Source: Eupeodes corollae (taxonomy: Eukaryota; Arthropoda; Insecta; Diptera; Syrphidae). From it: a stretch of 64,000 nt of DNA. Under the pieces are notes generated by a model. That model did no database searches and had not been told where the DNA came from. It worked only from the letters and a program-made list of their open reading frames with translations. Positions 8,906-21,477 of the stretch are shown here, piece after piece. A program made the translations under genes and the position numbers. Position 1 is the stretch's first letter. Every line of letters starts with the position of its first letter. The DNA is taken from contig NC_079147.1 of the NCBI RefSeq assembly GCF_945859685.1, positions 189,517,174 to 189,581,173 of the forward strand. Reading direction: 5' to 3'.

Positions 8906-11569
8906 GTTTAGTTAAAATTTGAAATTTTTCTTAAATTACTACTTATTATTTTAGTTTATATAACGAAGTTAAAATTTTTGAAAGTTTTAAAAACATAATA
9001 TTTTAATTTTTTAAGATATAATTGAAATTGTTATCAATTCGGCTTGATATTTGTAAAAATATTGTTTGGGCCTCATCAGAATCAATGTTTTCAAAAACTA
9101 AAAATACACATTTTTTAACTAATTTTGTTTAGTAATTTTGATTTCAAATGTTGGTTAATTCATTTTTTGATTAATTAAAATAACAAACACTTCAAGTATT
9201 GTATATCTTACAGAAATCATAATCCATGATTTATTTAACTTGATTCATTTTCGAGTTGTAACTTTTAAAAATTCATAACTTCAAATTTTGTATTAAAAAC
9301 CTTGAAAGCTTTAAGACGCTTCAACTGTGAAAGCAAGTTCTTACGATCCAGTCGTGGATTTAATTGTTTTAATTCGATTTTAAAAAGACGCATCGTTTGC
9401 TATAAACGCTTCAAAAAGAATAACAAAATTTACACAAAAAACAAAGAATAACATAAACGTACCTGGTACGAAGTGGAACCGTTTTTGCATCTCACCTAAG
9501 AATCTAAATATTAGAATCAGATAAATCGAAATAAAAGCGTATCTACTCGTACTGACACATTTTTTGTTTTACTACAAAGCTCAAAAAATTTGATCAAGGC
9601 TTGAATTAAAATTAGTTTAAATTATTCATTTGTTCAACTACTGTTAAAAATAAAATGTTGATCTAAAAATAAAACACATTAAACTACTGGTGTCACACGC
9701 GCCTTTATAGTTCAAATGGCCTAGAACTTTAGAGGTTTTAATGCAATAACATAAACAAAATTAAGAAAATAATATTGAAATGAAATTTCCGAAACTAAAA
9801 ATGAAAATATTGAACTAGCATTTTTGCAAATAATGTGTCAAAAATTGCAAGACTTTTTTTAAAATATACGAATTTGATAAATCCAATTTTTTAAACATTA
9901 ATATCAATTTTTACCCCAATTAATTGTAATGAAATGAATATTAATCTTTAGTTCATTTATTCTCTGCATGATTAATTTATTTTGATCAAAAAAGAGATTA
10001 AACATTTTGGGTTAATATTTTAATTTCTTGATTGATTAAAAGTTAATTTTGGCTCCCTTTGTGATTAGCTTGGTAATTGTTCTTGTTTTTATTTTGGTGC
10101 ATATTTGGTTGTATGTTTTTTTTTTAAATTTATTATAAAAAAAGCATATTTATTACCATCATTAACCTAAATTTACTGTGATTAGCCTAGTTGCAAACAT
10201 TAATATAAAATTTGCTTAAAATTTAATTACTGTAAAGATTTAATAGTCATAGGGCTGCCATTGTGTAACTTATTAAAAATCCATCTTGTTAAAAAGTCTT
10301 TCAAAAAGTCCGTTTTAAAATAAGCTCTCCACTCATAAAATTTGATTTGTTACTTAAGTGATTTATTCTAAATATAGAAACAATAACTAAGTATAATTGA
10401 CACTTTTTTCAAAAAAGGTCAAAATTATGCTCAATTAGTGTCTATACAAGGTCAAAAAAAAATAAATACAAGAAAAACGGAACAGAACATTTGTGTATTC
10501 ACATTATTTTTAGGAAGCAGTAAAATTCATATTAAATTAATATTCATAAAAAAACTGGTAAAGTTAACAAGAATATATTATAATTTTTTCTAACCAATTA
10601 AATGTTTCATGTTGAATTTATTCTTTTATTTATACAAACCTGTAAGTCTGACTAATTTAAACGTTTTATTTTTTTTCTTAATTTTAAGAATATGAATAAA
10701 TTAATAAAATTGCAAGTTTGAATATTAATTTATTTTGTGTGTTCATTCACAATAATTTGGATTTATTCAATTTTGATTTGAATATTTGTTAAAAACAGTT
10801 AAAAAAACAACAAACTGTCGGATTAAAAATGTTGGCAAAAATTTCATTATCATTTCATAACGTTTTGTATCTTATTGAATATGCGCATGATTATTAAGGA
10901 AGTGTGCCAATTGGCAAACACTAAAGTCTTTAGTTTTTTTTGACATTGCGGTTAAAACGAATTGAAGTTTCAGGGATGGACTAAATTTTTGTCTTTTGAT
11001 AAAGATTAGAATGTGAATTCATAAAATGTTGTTTTTCAGTTCGATTAGAAAAATTGGAAAATGTTGACATTTATTTCTAGAATCTAATTCTATGGCTTTT
11101 AGGTAGAAGTCCCTGCGTTCGCATTTTTGAGATATCTTCTTTCTCAGGCCAAATCTAAATAACAGATATATCGACTGCAAAAATAATGTTGTTAAGATTT
11201 TAGAAAAATTTCATTTACAGATTTCTTACAAAAAATAAAAACCTACAGGAAATACTTTAGGAATTAGTTAAAATTTTGGAGTTAATTGGTTTACAAATCT
11301 TGATGAAATACCACTTTTGATGTCAATACTATTTTGACGTCCTCGATATACCCTTAGTCATGCAAAATTGCAAAAATCATTCCACTTCCCAAAAACGCTA
11401 AAAAAAATGAATTTATACCCATTTCTGTGTTGCCATTTTTGTCGAAAGGTTTTGGAAATATCTTTCAAAAATAAATTAACTTCTTTTTATCTACAAACTC
11501 ACTGCCCAGCCCTTATTAGTCTGGTTTTCGGAAGCAACACAGCTGTGTTACCGCACTTTTAAACGTTAC
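8906..11569. other. Long AT-rich stretch without recognised genes
   Basis: No supported coding frame was found. A short block at about 9330-9365 (AAGTTCTTACGATCCAGTCG) resembles 55232-55262 at the end of family C copy 3, so part of 9030-9370 may be an old family C relic. About 11180-11300 has DINE-like wording but is too diverged to call. Confidence 0.4.
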
Positions 11570-12360
11570 TGATAAAACTAAAAAAAGCATTAGATAAAGA
11601 CGATGTTACGTTTCTAGTTTTGTTGGATTTTTCGAAGGCTTTCGATTCCAAAAACCAAGTCAATCTATGTAGAAAACTTATGCTAAATGTAATTTTTCAT
11701 CAAGTTCAACTACATTATTTTTTTCTTATCTAACTGAAAGGAAGCAAGCAGTGCAAGTTGGTGACACCCTGTCAATTTTTGCCGACCACTTGTGTACCAC
11801 AAGGTTCCATACTGGGTCCTCTCTTGTTTTCTGCTTATGTAAATGAACTTCCATCCTCATTAGTTGATTTTACTTGTATGCTGATGACGTTCAGCTTTAC
11901 TTCAGCTGCCCACGTGGAGTTATCGAACATGGAGCTTTCTGCGTCAATAAAGACCTTAAGAGAGTGGCGAATTGGTCTTTGTCCAACGGAATTATATTGA
12001 ACCCTAAAAAATTTGAATGCCTTGTAATTAATAGAAAGTCTTTCTTATTTTCCACCGATTGTTCTTAGTTTTAGTAGTCTTTTGACTTGGAATGTTCATG
12101 TAAATGGACTCGTTGGTAAGGTTTATGGAGTACGTTTGCTTCCCGTTAAAACCATGGTTATTCCTTTTCTGGTTTATGGTTGTGAAATATATTGTAACTG
12201 ACCGAACGGGCGAAAACTTAATGTAGATTTCAATTCAATCGTTTGTGATGTTTTTGGATTACGTAGATGTGATAGGTATCTGATTTTAGACATGACTTTT
12301 GAATATATATAGAACTTCCCAGTTTGATTTTGATTTCCAACATACTTATCGCATACCAAC
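11570..12360 (+). pseudogene. Non-LTR reverse transcriptase remnant
   Basis: Reverse transcriptase signatures are readable in order, though broken across frames: 'LVLLDFSKAFDS' (first catalytic aspartate box, about 11616-11650), 'VPQGSILGPLLF' (about 11793-11828), 'YADDVQLYF' (11877-11903), then thumb-like sequence and 'PFLVYGCEIYCN' (about 12164-12200) with 'RKLNVDFNSIVCDVFG'. The order and spacing fit a CR1/Jockey-group LINE. At least three frameshifts or stops are present. No endonuclease or 3' end was identified, and the element runs into a mariner fragment. Confidence 0.8.
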
Positions 12361-12429
12361 CACAATATTGTTCAAACAGATCTCATCAGCTTATTATCCC
12401 TCTTTTTCGAGAGCATCTGTCTAGTTGCT

Positions 12430-12600
12430 TGGCCTACAAGCTTGTGCAATTTAACACCGCTGGACTATTTGTTTTGGGGTTATGTTATCTACGCAGATAA
12501 GTCTGAGACAATTAATGGATTTGAAGAGAATTTTCGGCGCGTTATTGCTGACATACACCCACAATTGCTGATTTCCATTGAATACTTTTATCTTTATTAG
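12430..12600 (+). pseudogene. Mariner-type transposase C-terminal fragment
   Basis: One frame reads 'LCNLTPLDYLFWGYVIYADK', followed by a helix-rich 'ETINGFEENFRRVIADIHPQ' segment. This is the third-aspartate region and C-terminus of the Tc1/mariner superfamily (consensus CDLTPLDYFLWG). The rest of the element, including the first two catalytic aspartates and both terminal repeats, is missing here. Confidence 0.75.
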
Positions 12601-12989
12601 CCAACTTAATTTTTAGCTTCATTATTCAATTGTAAGTTTTGTATTTTTTTTCTTGAAAACCACATATCTTTTTGAAAACCAGACAATTTACAAGGCATTT
12701 TGAGTTTTTTTTTCCAATACAATTTTTTTTCTTTTTCTTTCTAAATATATTATCCCTATCTTTAATATTTAGTTGAAATATTTATAGGATTATTTCACCT
12801 GTACAAATTTAAAAAATCTTAAAAACACGATAAGCTATTTTTGATAAAACGGTTTTTAACAGAAACAGTCAAACACGAATATGTAATACAAAAATAATGT
12901 TAAAAACGAATATTTTTAAAATGTAACTAAACAGTTAAAATAGAAGTTTGGATTCGGAATAAGCAACTTAGCTTAGTAATGTATCTTAT
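12601..12989. other. AT-rich spacer, nothing recognised
   Basis: No gene is seen. It lies between the mariner fragment and the minisatellite. Confidence 0.5.
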
Positions 12990-13780
12990 AAAACCAATGA
13001 GGCCAAAAAGACCAACGAAACCAACGAGACCAAAGAGATCAGACGTATGACACCAAGAAAACAAACGAGACCAGCGAGACAAACGAAACCACAGAGATCT
13101 ACAAAACACAAATCTAGAGAGACCAACAGGATTAGCAGGAAAAAGGCTAAACACGAACAATGAGATAAACGAGACCAAAAAGACGAAGAAGACCAAGGAG
13201 ACAAACGAAACCAACGAGATCAACGATATCAACGACGCTAACGAGACCGACGAAAACTACAAAACCTATGAGATTAACGAAACGCAAGTATAGGGAGTTT
13301 AACAAGTTTATCGGGATAGACAAAGGCAACGAGATCAACAAACCAACGAGCCCAAATAAACTAACGAAACAACGAATCAAAAAGACAAACGAGAACATGA
13401 GAACAAACGAAACCTAGAAAATTAGTAAGATCAACGATACCAATAAGACCAACCAAACACAAGTCTAGAAAGACCAAAGAGACAAAAATAGACAAATGAT
13501 ACCAATGACAGCAACGAGTCTAACGCGACCATGAAAACTAACGAGAGCAAAGAGAAACACATGCCCAACAAAACGAGACTAACGAGATTATCGATACCAA
13601 TGAGACCAAAAGTCTTAACGAGACCATTGAAGCCCATGAGTCCAACGAGGCAAATGAGACTAACGAGAGTATAGATATTTACGTGACCAAGTAGGCCAAC
13701 GAGGAAAACACAACCACCGATACAAATAAAATAACGAAACCAGTAAAACCCAAAAGACCTAATAGATGCACAAGATAAGT
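12990..13780. repeat. Degenerate 9-bp minisatellite (ACGAGACCA-like unit)
   Basis: About 790 bp is built almost entirely from variants of a 9-bp unit, ACGAGACCA, on the plus strand (for example GACCAACGAAACCAACGAGA around 13012-13035). Because 9 is divisible by 3, frames stay open. The minus strand gives long Leu-Val-Gly-Ser-Phe repeats (open frames 12927-13232, 13147-13398 and 13431-13976) and the plus strand gives Thr-Asn-Glu-like repeats. The low complexity, heavy degeneration, lack of a shared start and lack of family resemblance argue that these are by-products and not genes. It is markedly richer in C/G than its surroundings. Confidence 0.8.
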
Positions 13781-16542
13781 GAGTGTCTGTTTTTGAACGC
13801 AGCGAAAAACGAGTATGTTTAATTTTACAAAGTTCAATCCATCTGCTGGAGTTATACTTAAGAAAACATGCTTCCCATAATATTAATATCACAATCCTAC
13901 GTTTTTTAAGAAGGAATGCATTCCACTGCAGCAAAATGTCATTCATATCGACAGGTGAAGTATACCTTGTCAACATTTTTATGACTGACAGTTAAATGAC
14001 CTTTTACAAAAAGAATCAATTTTAGAGTTCATGTTAAGAATTCCAATCCAAGAGGTTATAAACTCAATTTGTCAGCACATTCTAAAAATAGAATCCAGCT
14101 AAACTTTCAATCACAGCTACTGACTTGAAGAAATGTAATTAAGTACAAATCTTTACGAGCCTCCTTGCATTGATTCATACCTGTCAGTAATTCTTAATTA
14201 ACTTTAAACTCAATTACTAACTCAAGTCATGCTTATTTTTTTTTTTGTTTTTTTTTTTTCAAACAGAAAAAATGTCATTGACACGTATTTCCGTCGAGTA
14301 CCTTACCTACCAACTTATGTGTGCGTGTAGAAGCATTTATCGATGAGCTTTTGGTCAAAAGAAGTTAAAATGAATCATAAACAAGATCCAATAGTGTTAA
14401 TCAAAAAATTAATGGAAAGGCAATGAAATTCTGGGAATTTTTTTGGGAGTTCTTGTTAAGACTGTCGCATACAATCGAATCAATTTGAGATTCCTATCAA
14501 TACCTCTTATAGTCATATTTTTTTTATCATTTTTTGCCGAAGTGACTTACCTAACCTGCCTTGAACCATGCCGTGGCTTCAGAGTTTGATGATTATCTTT
14601 ATCATTCTTTTATATGCTGTTCATAATTTTAAACAAGCTTCAAGTTAATAAGCCACCAAAGTACGTATATGAAAATATTGCTACCGCAAATCCCTGAAAA
14701 ATATTTAAGGCCAATAACCTCTTAGTTTTATTTGTTCAAGTCCTCTTCTTGTATTTTTTTAAATTAGGCTTACAAATATCGATCTAAAACATCTCAACAT
14801 AAAATGTGACATCAAGATTAAAGATAGGTGTGTGTTGTTTTTTGATTACTAATAAAATCGGCTTGAAAAATCAACATAAAGCTTCTGTTCGATCGGAATT
14901 AGCATATAGTTGACCTTTTGCCATTTTGGATTGCATTTATGTCAAAAATTAGAGGTAGAAAAAAGACTTGTACAACTTTGATTAATTACTCTTATCTCAT
15001 GGGTGTAATTATATAGTTTCGAAGTTAATTGCTTGATTGGATTGAGTTATTATGTGTTGGACACCTTGATTTCAGTGCAGTAGATTTGTATCTTTTTCTT
15101 TGGGCAAATGAAGAAAACAAAAAACACAAAAAGGTTTGGATTAGTTTTTATGGATTTTTCTTTTAAATTGGTCAAAAAGGTTAGGCAGTAATTTTTTCTT
15201 GAAAGAAATAGAAATATGTATAGATAAAAGCAATTTGTTATTTTTATAGTTGGCTATTAAGAGCAGTGGGCTAATTGTAGGTCTCGAAGGGAATTAGGTG
15301 TGAGAAATTAACTTTTTTTTGTCATGCAATGGGTAGTTAAGTTGAACTAGTCTTCTTTAGCGGGTATGAAATACGATATTAAGTAAAGATGTGAAGACTC
15401 CCATGCGTTTCCCAAAAAATAATGAAATTGAATAAACTTACGTAATATAGGGTTTTTAAATAAAAGGTTTCATTGTGTTATTATAAAAAGAGTATTTTGT
15501 TTTAGAAATATTGATAGATTATTATTTAATTGCTGGGAGGAAGCTTATCCAATAATCGCGAAAAACGATATTGCCTAAATGTCATCTACGGTGACAGTTA
15601 CAGCACTGTATCCCTTTCAAGTGATTTTCAAATTATGTACAACTTCTCAGCTAATTGAAAAAAGTGTTAAAACATAAGACATCGGTAGCCAGTACCAATC
15701 ACACCTTCAGGAAACAACCTGTTTTGAAGTAAATTTAAACAATTTATTGGCCTTGTCAAAGTGGTTATCGTTCTTTGTAATTTTGCAATTTATTCCTGTG
15801 AAATGTCAAAAAGTGGATTATTCTAAAAGTAACCTTTGAAAAACCTAGTATAAAAGTTGAAAGTATTAATAAAAGAGTTTTTCATTTATCGCTTTCTATC
15901 TTTAAGCTTAAATTAAAAAAGCAACTTGAAGCCAAAGAAATTAGACTGCATTAGCACTAGTATCTTATTTCTTGAAGTTTTAATTTTTCGATGAAAGTTA
16001 GATTCTGTTTCTAACTTTTGTAGATTTCAATCAGCTTAACAGATGAATTTTGCACGGATGCTTAATTGTTGTTTGCGAAAGGCCTCGGATTCTTCTGTAT
16101 ATTTTCTTAGGCATCGTTCGTACGATGATGGCTGAATCTACCCCGAATGAAAGGATAAATTCGATCCTAATCATCACGTGCGAAATATTAACGAGCTATC
16201 TTAGATTTCAAGAAAAACTGGAAATCAAACATTGAAGAAGTGGTAAGCGAGGCTTGTCAATATAAAAAATAGGGTTCAAAGAACAGATAGTTTCGGCATT
16301 ACGAGGATTCTTTAATCCTGCCCAACAGATCCCTTAAATGATATTCTGTATCTCCTACCTATAGACCTACACATTTCATATTTGTAGAATTTCTAGTATC
16401 GTGTAGCGCGCTAAGACACTACACGATGCATCAAATATTTCTCAGTGAGAGGATTGCCAGGATAGCATGGCTTTAAAACTCTTCGATACCACTATCATTA
16501 CTGACGATTTTAAGATGGAGTGTAAAGTTACTTTCTTATTTA
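13781..16542. other. Long AT-rich stretch without recognised genes
   Basis: No supported gene is seen. Short open frames are not conserved-looking. The only local structure is the perfect hairpin at 16398-16427. Confidence 0.45.
16398..16427. other. Perfect 9-bp hairpin
   Basis: ATCGTGTAG (16398-16406) and CTACACGAT (16419-16427) are exact inverted repeats around a 12-nt loop. The stem can extend by a T-G and a G-C pair. It lies about 115 bp beyond the 3' end of the LINE fragment. Function is unknown. Confidence 0.5.
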
Positions 16543-17190
16543 AGGTGGTGCAACAGTCTGGGACGGACCTGGGCTTTAACGAACATACGTTTTCAGCCAG
16601 ATTAGTTCGTAGCTAATAGATCCAGCTTCGCTCACAAAATTGGTTAAGGTCCTCTCTCACGAAAGCCTTCCGTGCTGAAGTGTTGATGTCATATGCTCTA
16701 CATGACCCAGTCATCTTAGTTGTTGGACTTTTATTCTTTTAACTAAATCAGTGTTGCTGTACAGCTCGTGCAGTTCGTCGTTGTATCTTCTCCGCCATCT
16801 CCAAAAATTAACCGCAGAATTATCTCTCCTAAAACGTTCTCATCGTTTTTTGACAGGGTTCAAGCCTCATCACCATAAATGAGGACTGGGATGATGAGTA
16901 TCCTATTGATTGCGATTTTAAATGCTCGAGAAAGGACTTTACTTTTTATTCTTTGTTTGATTTCAGCGCAGGTATCGTTTTCAGATTTAATAGAGGTCCC
17001 TAGGTAGACGTAGACAAAGTCCTTAACTTCCTCAAATTTAACTTTGATGACAGCATATACTTGGTCTTGCCCTCATTGACTACTAAACCCATCTTTAGTA
17101 GCCATGTTTAAAAACACTCCACTTACATCACGCTTTAATCTTCTTATAATGTCAATATCTTCGGCGTATCCAAGTAATTGGATCTAGCAT
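16543..17190 (-). pseudogene. RTE-like LINE ORF2 C-terminus and 3' end
   Basis: Read on the minus strand, broken frames give 'YLGYAEDIDIIRRLKRDV' (the YxDD reverse transcriptase box, about 17170-17115), 'VYLGTSIKSENDTCAEIKQR', then 'LIIPVLIYGDEA' and 'TLSKNDENVLGEI'. This is a familiar C-terminal order in a widespread insect LINE group. Several stops are present. The 3' terminus reads '...GACTGTTGCACCACC' at 16560-16544, closely matching the 3' terminus of the SINE family in this window. The clade assignment is tentative. Confidence 0.75.
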
Positions 17191-17289
17191 TGAGAGATTG
17201 GCTCTCTAGTGTTAACGGTTCAGTTTTGCGCACAAATCTTTCCAAAACGCAGTTCAATACGTCGATCGGTGAGATATTTTCCGACCTTT

Positions 17290-17650
17290 GTAAAGCAGTG
17301 TGCATCTTTCATCGTGACACAAACGGAAAATTTGACATTGATATTAAAATTAGACATTGCTCTTTAACGCTCTTTCCTATAGATGGTGGGTATAGATTTG
17401 AAGTTCTTCTATTATCCAAGCGTGTGAAGTTGGGTCGGGAATTCACTCCAAGTATTTAATTGTCTCTTATTTTTTTCGGTTAACTGATTTTTCCAGTGTA
17501 TTTGAAGCTGAATTACTAGTAATCAGAGATACATGCTAAATACTCAAATCGAACTCAAAGCAAAATAGAAACAAGGCTATCTATACTGATAGCCAGAAGG
17601 CTGTTGTAGTTATCAATTCGCCTACAACATCCTTTACTTTGATGGTCCAA
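17290..17650 (+). pseudogene. LINE RNase H domain fragment
   Basis: Broken plus-strand frames give 'PIDGGYRFEV' (position of the first RNase H aspartate), then 'SSVFEAELLVIRDTC' (17492-17536; the glutamate-bearing helix), and 'AIYTDSQKAVVVI' (the TDS box, about 17580-17620). This order fits the RNase H domain that I/LOA/R1-group LINEs carry after the reverse transcriptase. There is one in-frame stop after DTC, and the element is truncated on both sides. Confidence 0.6.
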
Positions 17651-17684
17651 CAATGTTGGCATGACCTAAATAAAATAAATTGGA

Positions 17685-17947
17685 TGGCGCAAAAGTCCGT
17701 TGAGAATTAAGCCAAGTGACTAACAACCCTCAACCATTCCTGCGTGCGAGTAATGTTTTTACGAATGGAGGGGACCTACAGTTTATATGCCGAACGGCTA
17801 ATTTGAGAAAGCACTCTTTCATGACAAGAGTTACTCTTGGAGAATTTGTCAATTCCTCGCAAGAGGCAGTACCCGTGAAAAGACTTTAGATGGCATAGGC
17901 AGGGATGGAACCCAAGACCTCTGGCATGACAGTCCAACGCACTAACG
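17685..17947 (-). mobile_element. tRNA-derived SINE, 5'-truncated copy
   Basis: This minus-strand copy contains the family 3' end and body and the B box (about 17900-17910), but it stops before the A box. The head has been lost. Confidence 0.8.
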
Positions 17948-18005
17948 TTGGGATGACCTATCCAGCCTAAAAATGCCTAAAAATTAACTTGCATGTCACT
18001 CTTAT

Positions 18006-19513
18006 GAACTTTCCATAGGAAGTAATTGTAATGGGTCCGATTTGTTAAATTGAAAATTTTGACATTTCACGACGTCCCTAAAATTGAAACAAAAGATTTT
18101 TAGAAAGACGTCGTCCATAGCTCAAGAACCAGAAGAGATATCGATTTCGAATGAATTTTGTTATACAGATAATAAGGCAGAAAGATGCAGAAAGGACTCT
18201 CAAGAAAATTACGTGGGTCGTTTTTTACCATAGCAGTTTGAAAAAAAGGTGAAAATTTTGGTTAACCCTAAATATCTTACGAACCAAAAGCGCTAGAGAC
18301 TTGAATTAAATTATATATTGTAACGTGATATCAAAGAAGTATATTTTTTGAAAAAAAAACATTTTCCGGTTTTTTTATAAATCAAAAAACGTGAAAAAAA
18401 AATTGTTACCTTCAAAATCTTACGACTAATATATGATTTCATCCCCAAAACAATTTTGTGCAACGAAGAATAATGTTTTTGACATCTGATATAATTTTGA
18501 AAAAAATCGAATTGACAGTTTTTTTTATAGAAAATATAAATCTAAAAGAAAAATTACTCAAAGTTGGTAAAAATTGAATATCGATTCAAACATCTTTTCA
18601 AAAACTTGAAATCTAGGCTTCAAACTTATTTTATCTTATAAATGTTGAGAAAAATCGAATTGACAGTTTTTTTTTACAAAAAATAAAAACCTAAAAAGAA
18701 ATGAATAAAAGTTGGTAAAAATTGATTTTCGACTCAAATATCTTTTCAAAACTTTGAGATAGTGGCCTTAATTAACTTCTATCATTAAAAAAACATTGTT
18801 GTCAAAATTTAGTAAAATTTTGAAAAAATGGAATTGACAGTTTTTTTTACAAAAAATTAAAAGTAGAAAAACAATTAACAATTAAAGTTGGTAAAAAATG
18901 AAGTTCGACTCAAATATCTTTTCAAGAATTGTAGATATTATCTTTAAACTACTTTTATCCTTCAAAAAATATAGTTGTTAACATTCAGTAAAATTTTGAA
19001 AAAAATCTAATTGACCGTTTTTGTACAAAAAATTAAAAACCTATAAAACATTTAAAAAAGTTGATAAAAATTAATTTTCGACTCAAATATCTTTTCAAAA
19101 ATTTGAAATATTGGCTTCTAACTAATTTTATCTTATAAGAAATATTATTTCAACATTCGATAAAATTTTGAAAAAAAATCTAATTGACAGTTTTTTTACA
19201 AAAAAAAACTCTAAGAAAAAAACAATACTAAAACTTGGTGAAAATTTACTTTTGACTCAAATAGCTTTTAAAAAATTAAAACTATTGGCTTTAAACTTAT
19301 TTTATTTCACAGAAAATATTGTTTCCGATATTCAGTAATTTATATATAAAAATCCAACAGTCCGTTTTTTCATAAAAAATAAAATCAACAAAAAGTAGTA
19401 CGCAATTTTGGTAGGAATTGATTCGAGTACATTATAGACAAACTTTTAAGCAAGACAAATCGGAAGAAGGGATGGGAAGTTATCAGTGTGTGTCATATCC
19501 CAGCCTTTTTTTC
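18006..19513 (+). mobile_element. DINE/Helentron-like repeat, copy 3 (most complete)
   Basis: The 5' sub-terminal repeat AACTTTCCAT (18007-18016) is inverted relative to the 3' ATGGGAAGTT (19472-19481). It carries the conserved 5' block to about 18470, an internal array of ~175-bp units (18480-19345), and the T-rich 3' terminus. The microsatellite seen in copies 1 and 4 is absent here. No coding frame is present. Opposed sub-terminal repeats, a 3' hairpin and central tandem repeats are features described for Helentron-associated elements; movement by such a source element is inferred. Confidence 0.7.
18480..19345 (+). repeat. ~175-bp tandem array inside DINE-like copy 3
   Basis: The landmark 'AATTGACAGTTTTTT' recurs at about 18510, 18658, 18832, 19009 and 19183, with a weaker copy at about 19355. 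Spacings are 148, 174, 177, 174 and about 170 bp. Each unit also contains a 'TTCGACTCAAATATCTTTTC'-type block and 'ATTTTATCTTATAA'. Units differ by roughly one base in five to ten. Confidence 0.8.
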
Positions 19514-21477
19514 TTAAGATTTTGAACCTTAAGGCATGTTGTTTCCGTCTTAACATTAATTCTGAAAGATAAGGGATTTTCAAACTAAATCAGTTCACCT
19601 TATAGCTTTAAATTAGCTCAATAGAGCCCTAAATTTCGGAATTCATTTCGAAATTTGATTGTGGAGTTTCCATCTTTACGGAACTAAGAAACTTGTCTAT
19701 TAAACCCTGTACATGTACATAACTTATGTAACTCTCATAATGTATACCTACGCAGGCAATACATTTCTTGTTTATGGGGAACTGTTTCAAAATTTTGTTA
19801 AGCATCTTAAATCTAGTGGTGTCTCATTCGTGATGTCCCAAAAAAAGTCATCAATAATCCCTTGTTTTCTTTATCTGTTTTTTTTTTTTTGTGTTCTATT
19901 GATACAAAAGATATCAAGTTGCAAGAATATACCAAGAGACAAAAACGTTTCCAATCACTGAAAGTTTATTCTCCATTCTTAAAATACACCAGTGCTTTTG
20001 AACGGATAATATGTTTTGTTATTAATTAGACTATTAAAATGCAAATGCTTTTGAATTTGATACCCAATGTCTCCAAAACGAACAAAAAAAAGTAGCACAC
20101 CCATTTTCTGTCATATTTGTAAAATTTTTAAATTCATTAACAAAATAAAAATAATAAAATACCCGATCGATATTTTTTAATAATTATATTTATGGTAAAT
20201 GTTGGAATGACAACATTAATCTTCAAGATAATTTTGTATCTATTGTGATAGATTCAGCACTTTCGTATCTTCTTCTTTTATTTTCTTGTTATTGTCATTG
20301 GTATGAATGTGCTTTTATTTTTGGATTCGAGTGCTGAATCGCCAGCGTGTCTAATATTTATTAGCTATGTCGATATATTAACATAATAACCATTTATTTA
20401 ATTCTTTGAATCTTTTTATTCATACATACCATTGAGGAATCTAAAAAAAATAAATGTGGCAACTTGTCGGTATATGTTTGTATGAATGTGTTATTATTTT
20501 TGAATAAGATTCCCTTGGAAGACATGTGTCATTCACTTTTTAGAATATACTTTTTGATTGTTTTGTTTTTCTGTTATAGTTTTTTTTTGTTACCATGGCA
20601 TTCCTTTTAAATTAATTATATACGAATATACATACCTACAGATAAAGTTTGGAATAGTTCATTAGTCAGGCTATTTTAATGTTTCAATTTGAACTTGATA
20701 GGTTGAACATCTAAACAACTGTTTCAACACTAACCAAGTGACAACAAAATTTACGCTAATTAATTAAGCGTTTAACTTAGTTATAATATGAAAAAAATAA
20801 TTTAAAAGGTATCGGAAATTCAAAAAAATAGGGGTTTAGTATAGCACAGGCTATAGTAGTATTAATAGTATTTTTTTTAGAACATGTGCCCAATAATTAG
20901 GGTATATTTGATGATCTGGTTAGCAAATTGTGCAATTCATCTAGGTTAATAGTTTCTTTAATTGAATTGAAGCCTTGAACAAATGAACATGGTGCAAATT
21001 GTACATTTTAAATACATATCTTCAGAAGAAGATGTAAGCCTATAGATAAAACCTATAGCAAAAAATTCGAGCATATCTATGAAAATTGATACAGACATTG
21101 AGGATACAGTTTTAACAAGTGACAAAAAGTCCCCAAAAATTAAATTAATAATGTAAAAATAAAAGTTTTCAACAAGAGTTTGCAGATTATGACTTATACT
21201 TTAATATAACTTTACTATTTTTCTTTACTATGAGCAAGCTTTAAGAAGTTACAATAGTGTTTTTATTTGTAGCTTTCTGTGAATAATTAATATTTACATT
21301 CATAATACAAATTATTAATTTTATATACTACTTAGTTGTAAAGCAAAATGTTTATCCTAAAGGTCTTAAAATAGTATTTGTTAATAAAATAATGAATATC
21401 GCTACTTAAAGAAATAAGTGGATTGAATTGAATTGAAAACAGTAGTTATAGAAAATGACAAGATTTGTTCTCAACCT
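19514..21477. other. Long AT-rich stretch without recognised genes
   Basis: No coding region or repeat family is supported. Confidence 0.45.

Noticed and set aside
12927..13976. Long minus-strand frames encoding Leu/Val/Gly-rich hydrophobic repeats, superficially membrane-protein-like
   Set aside because: They are translations of the degenerate 9-bp minisatellite, whose unit length keeps frames open. There is no consistent start or family resemblance.
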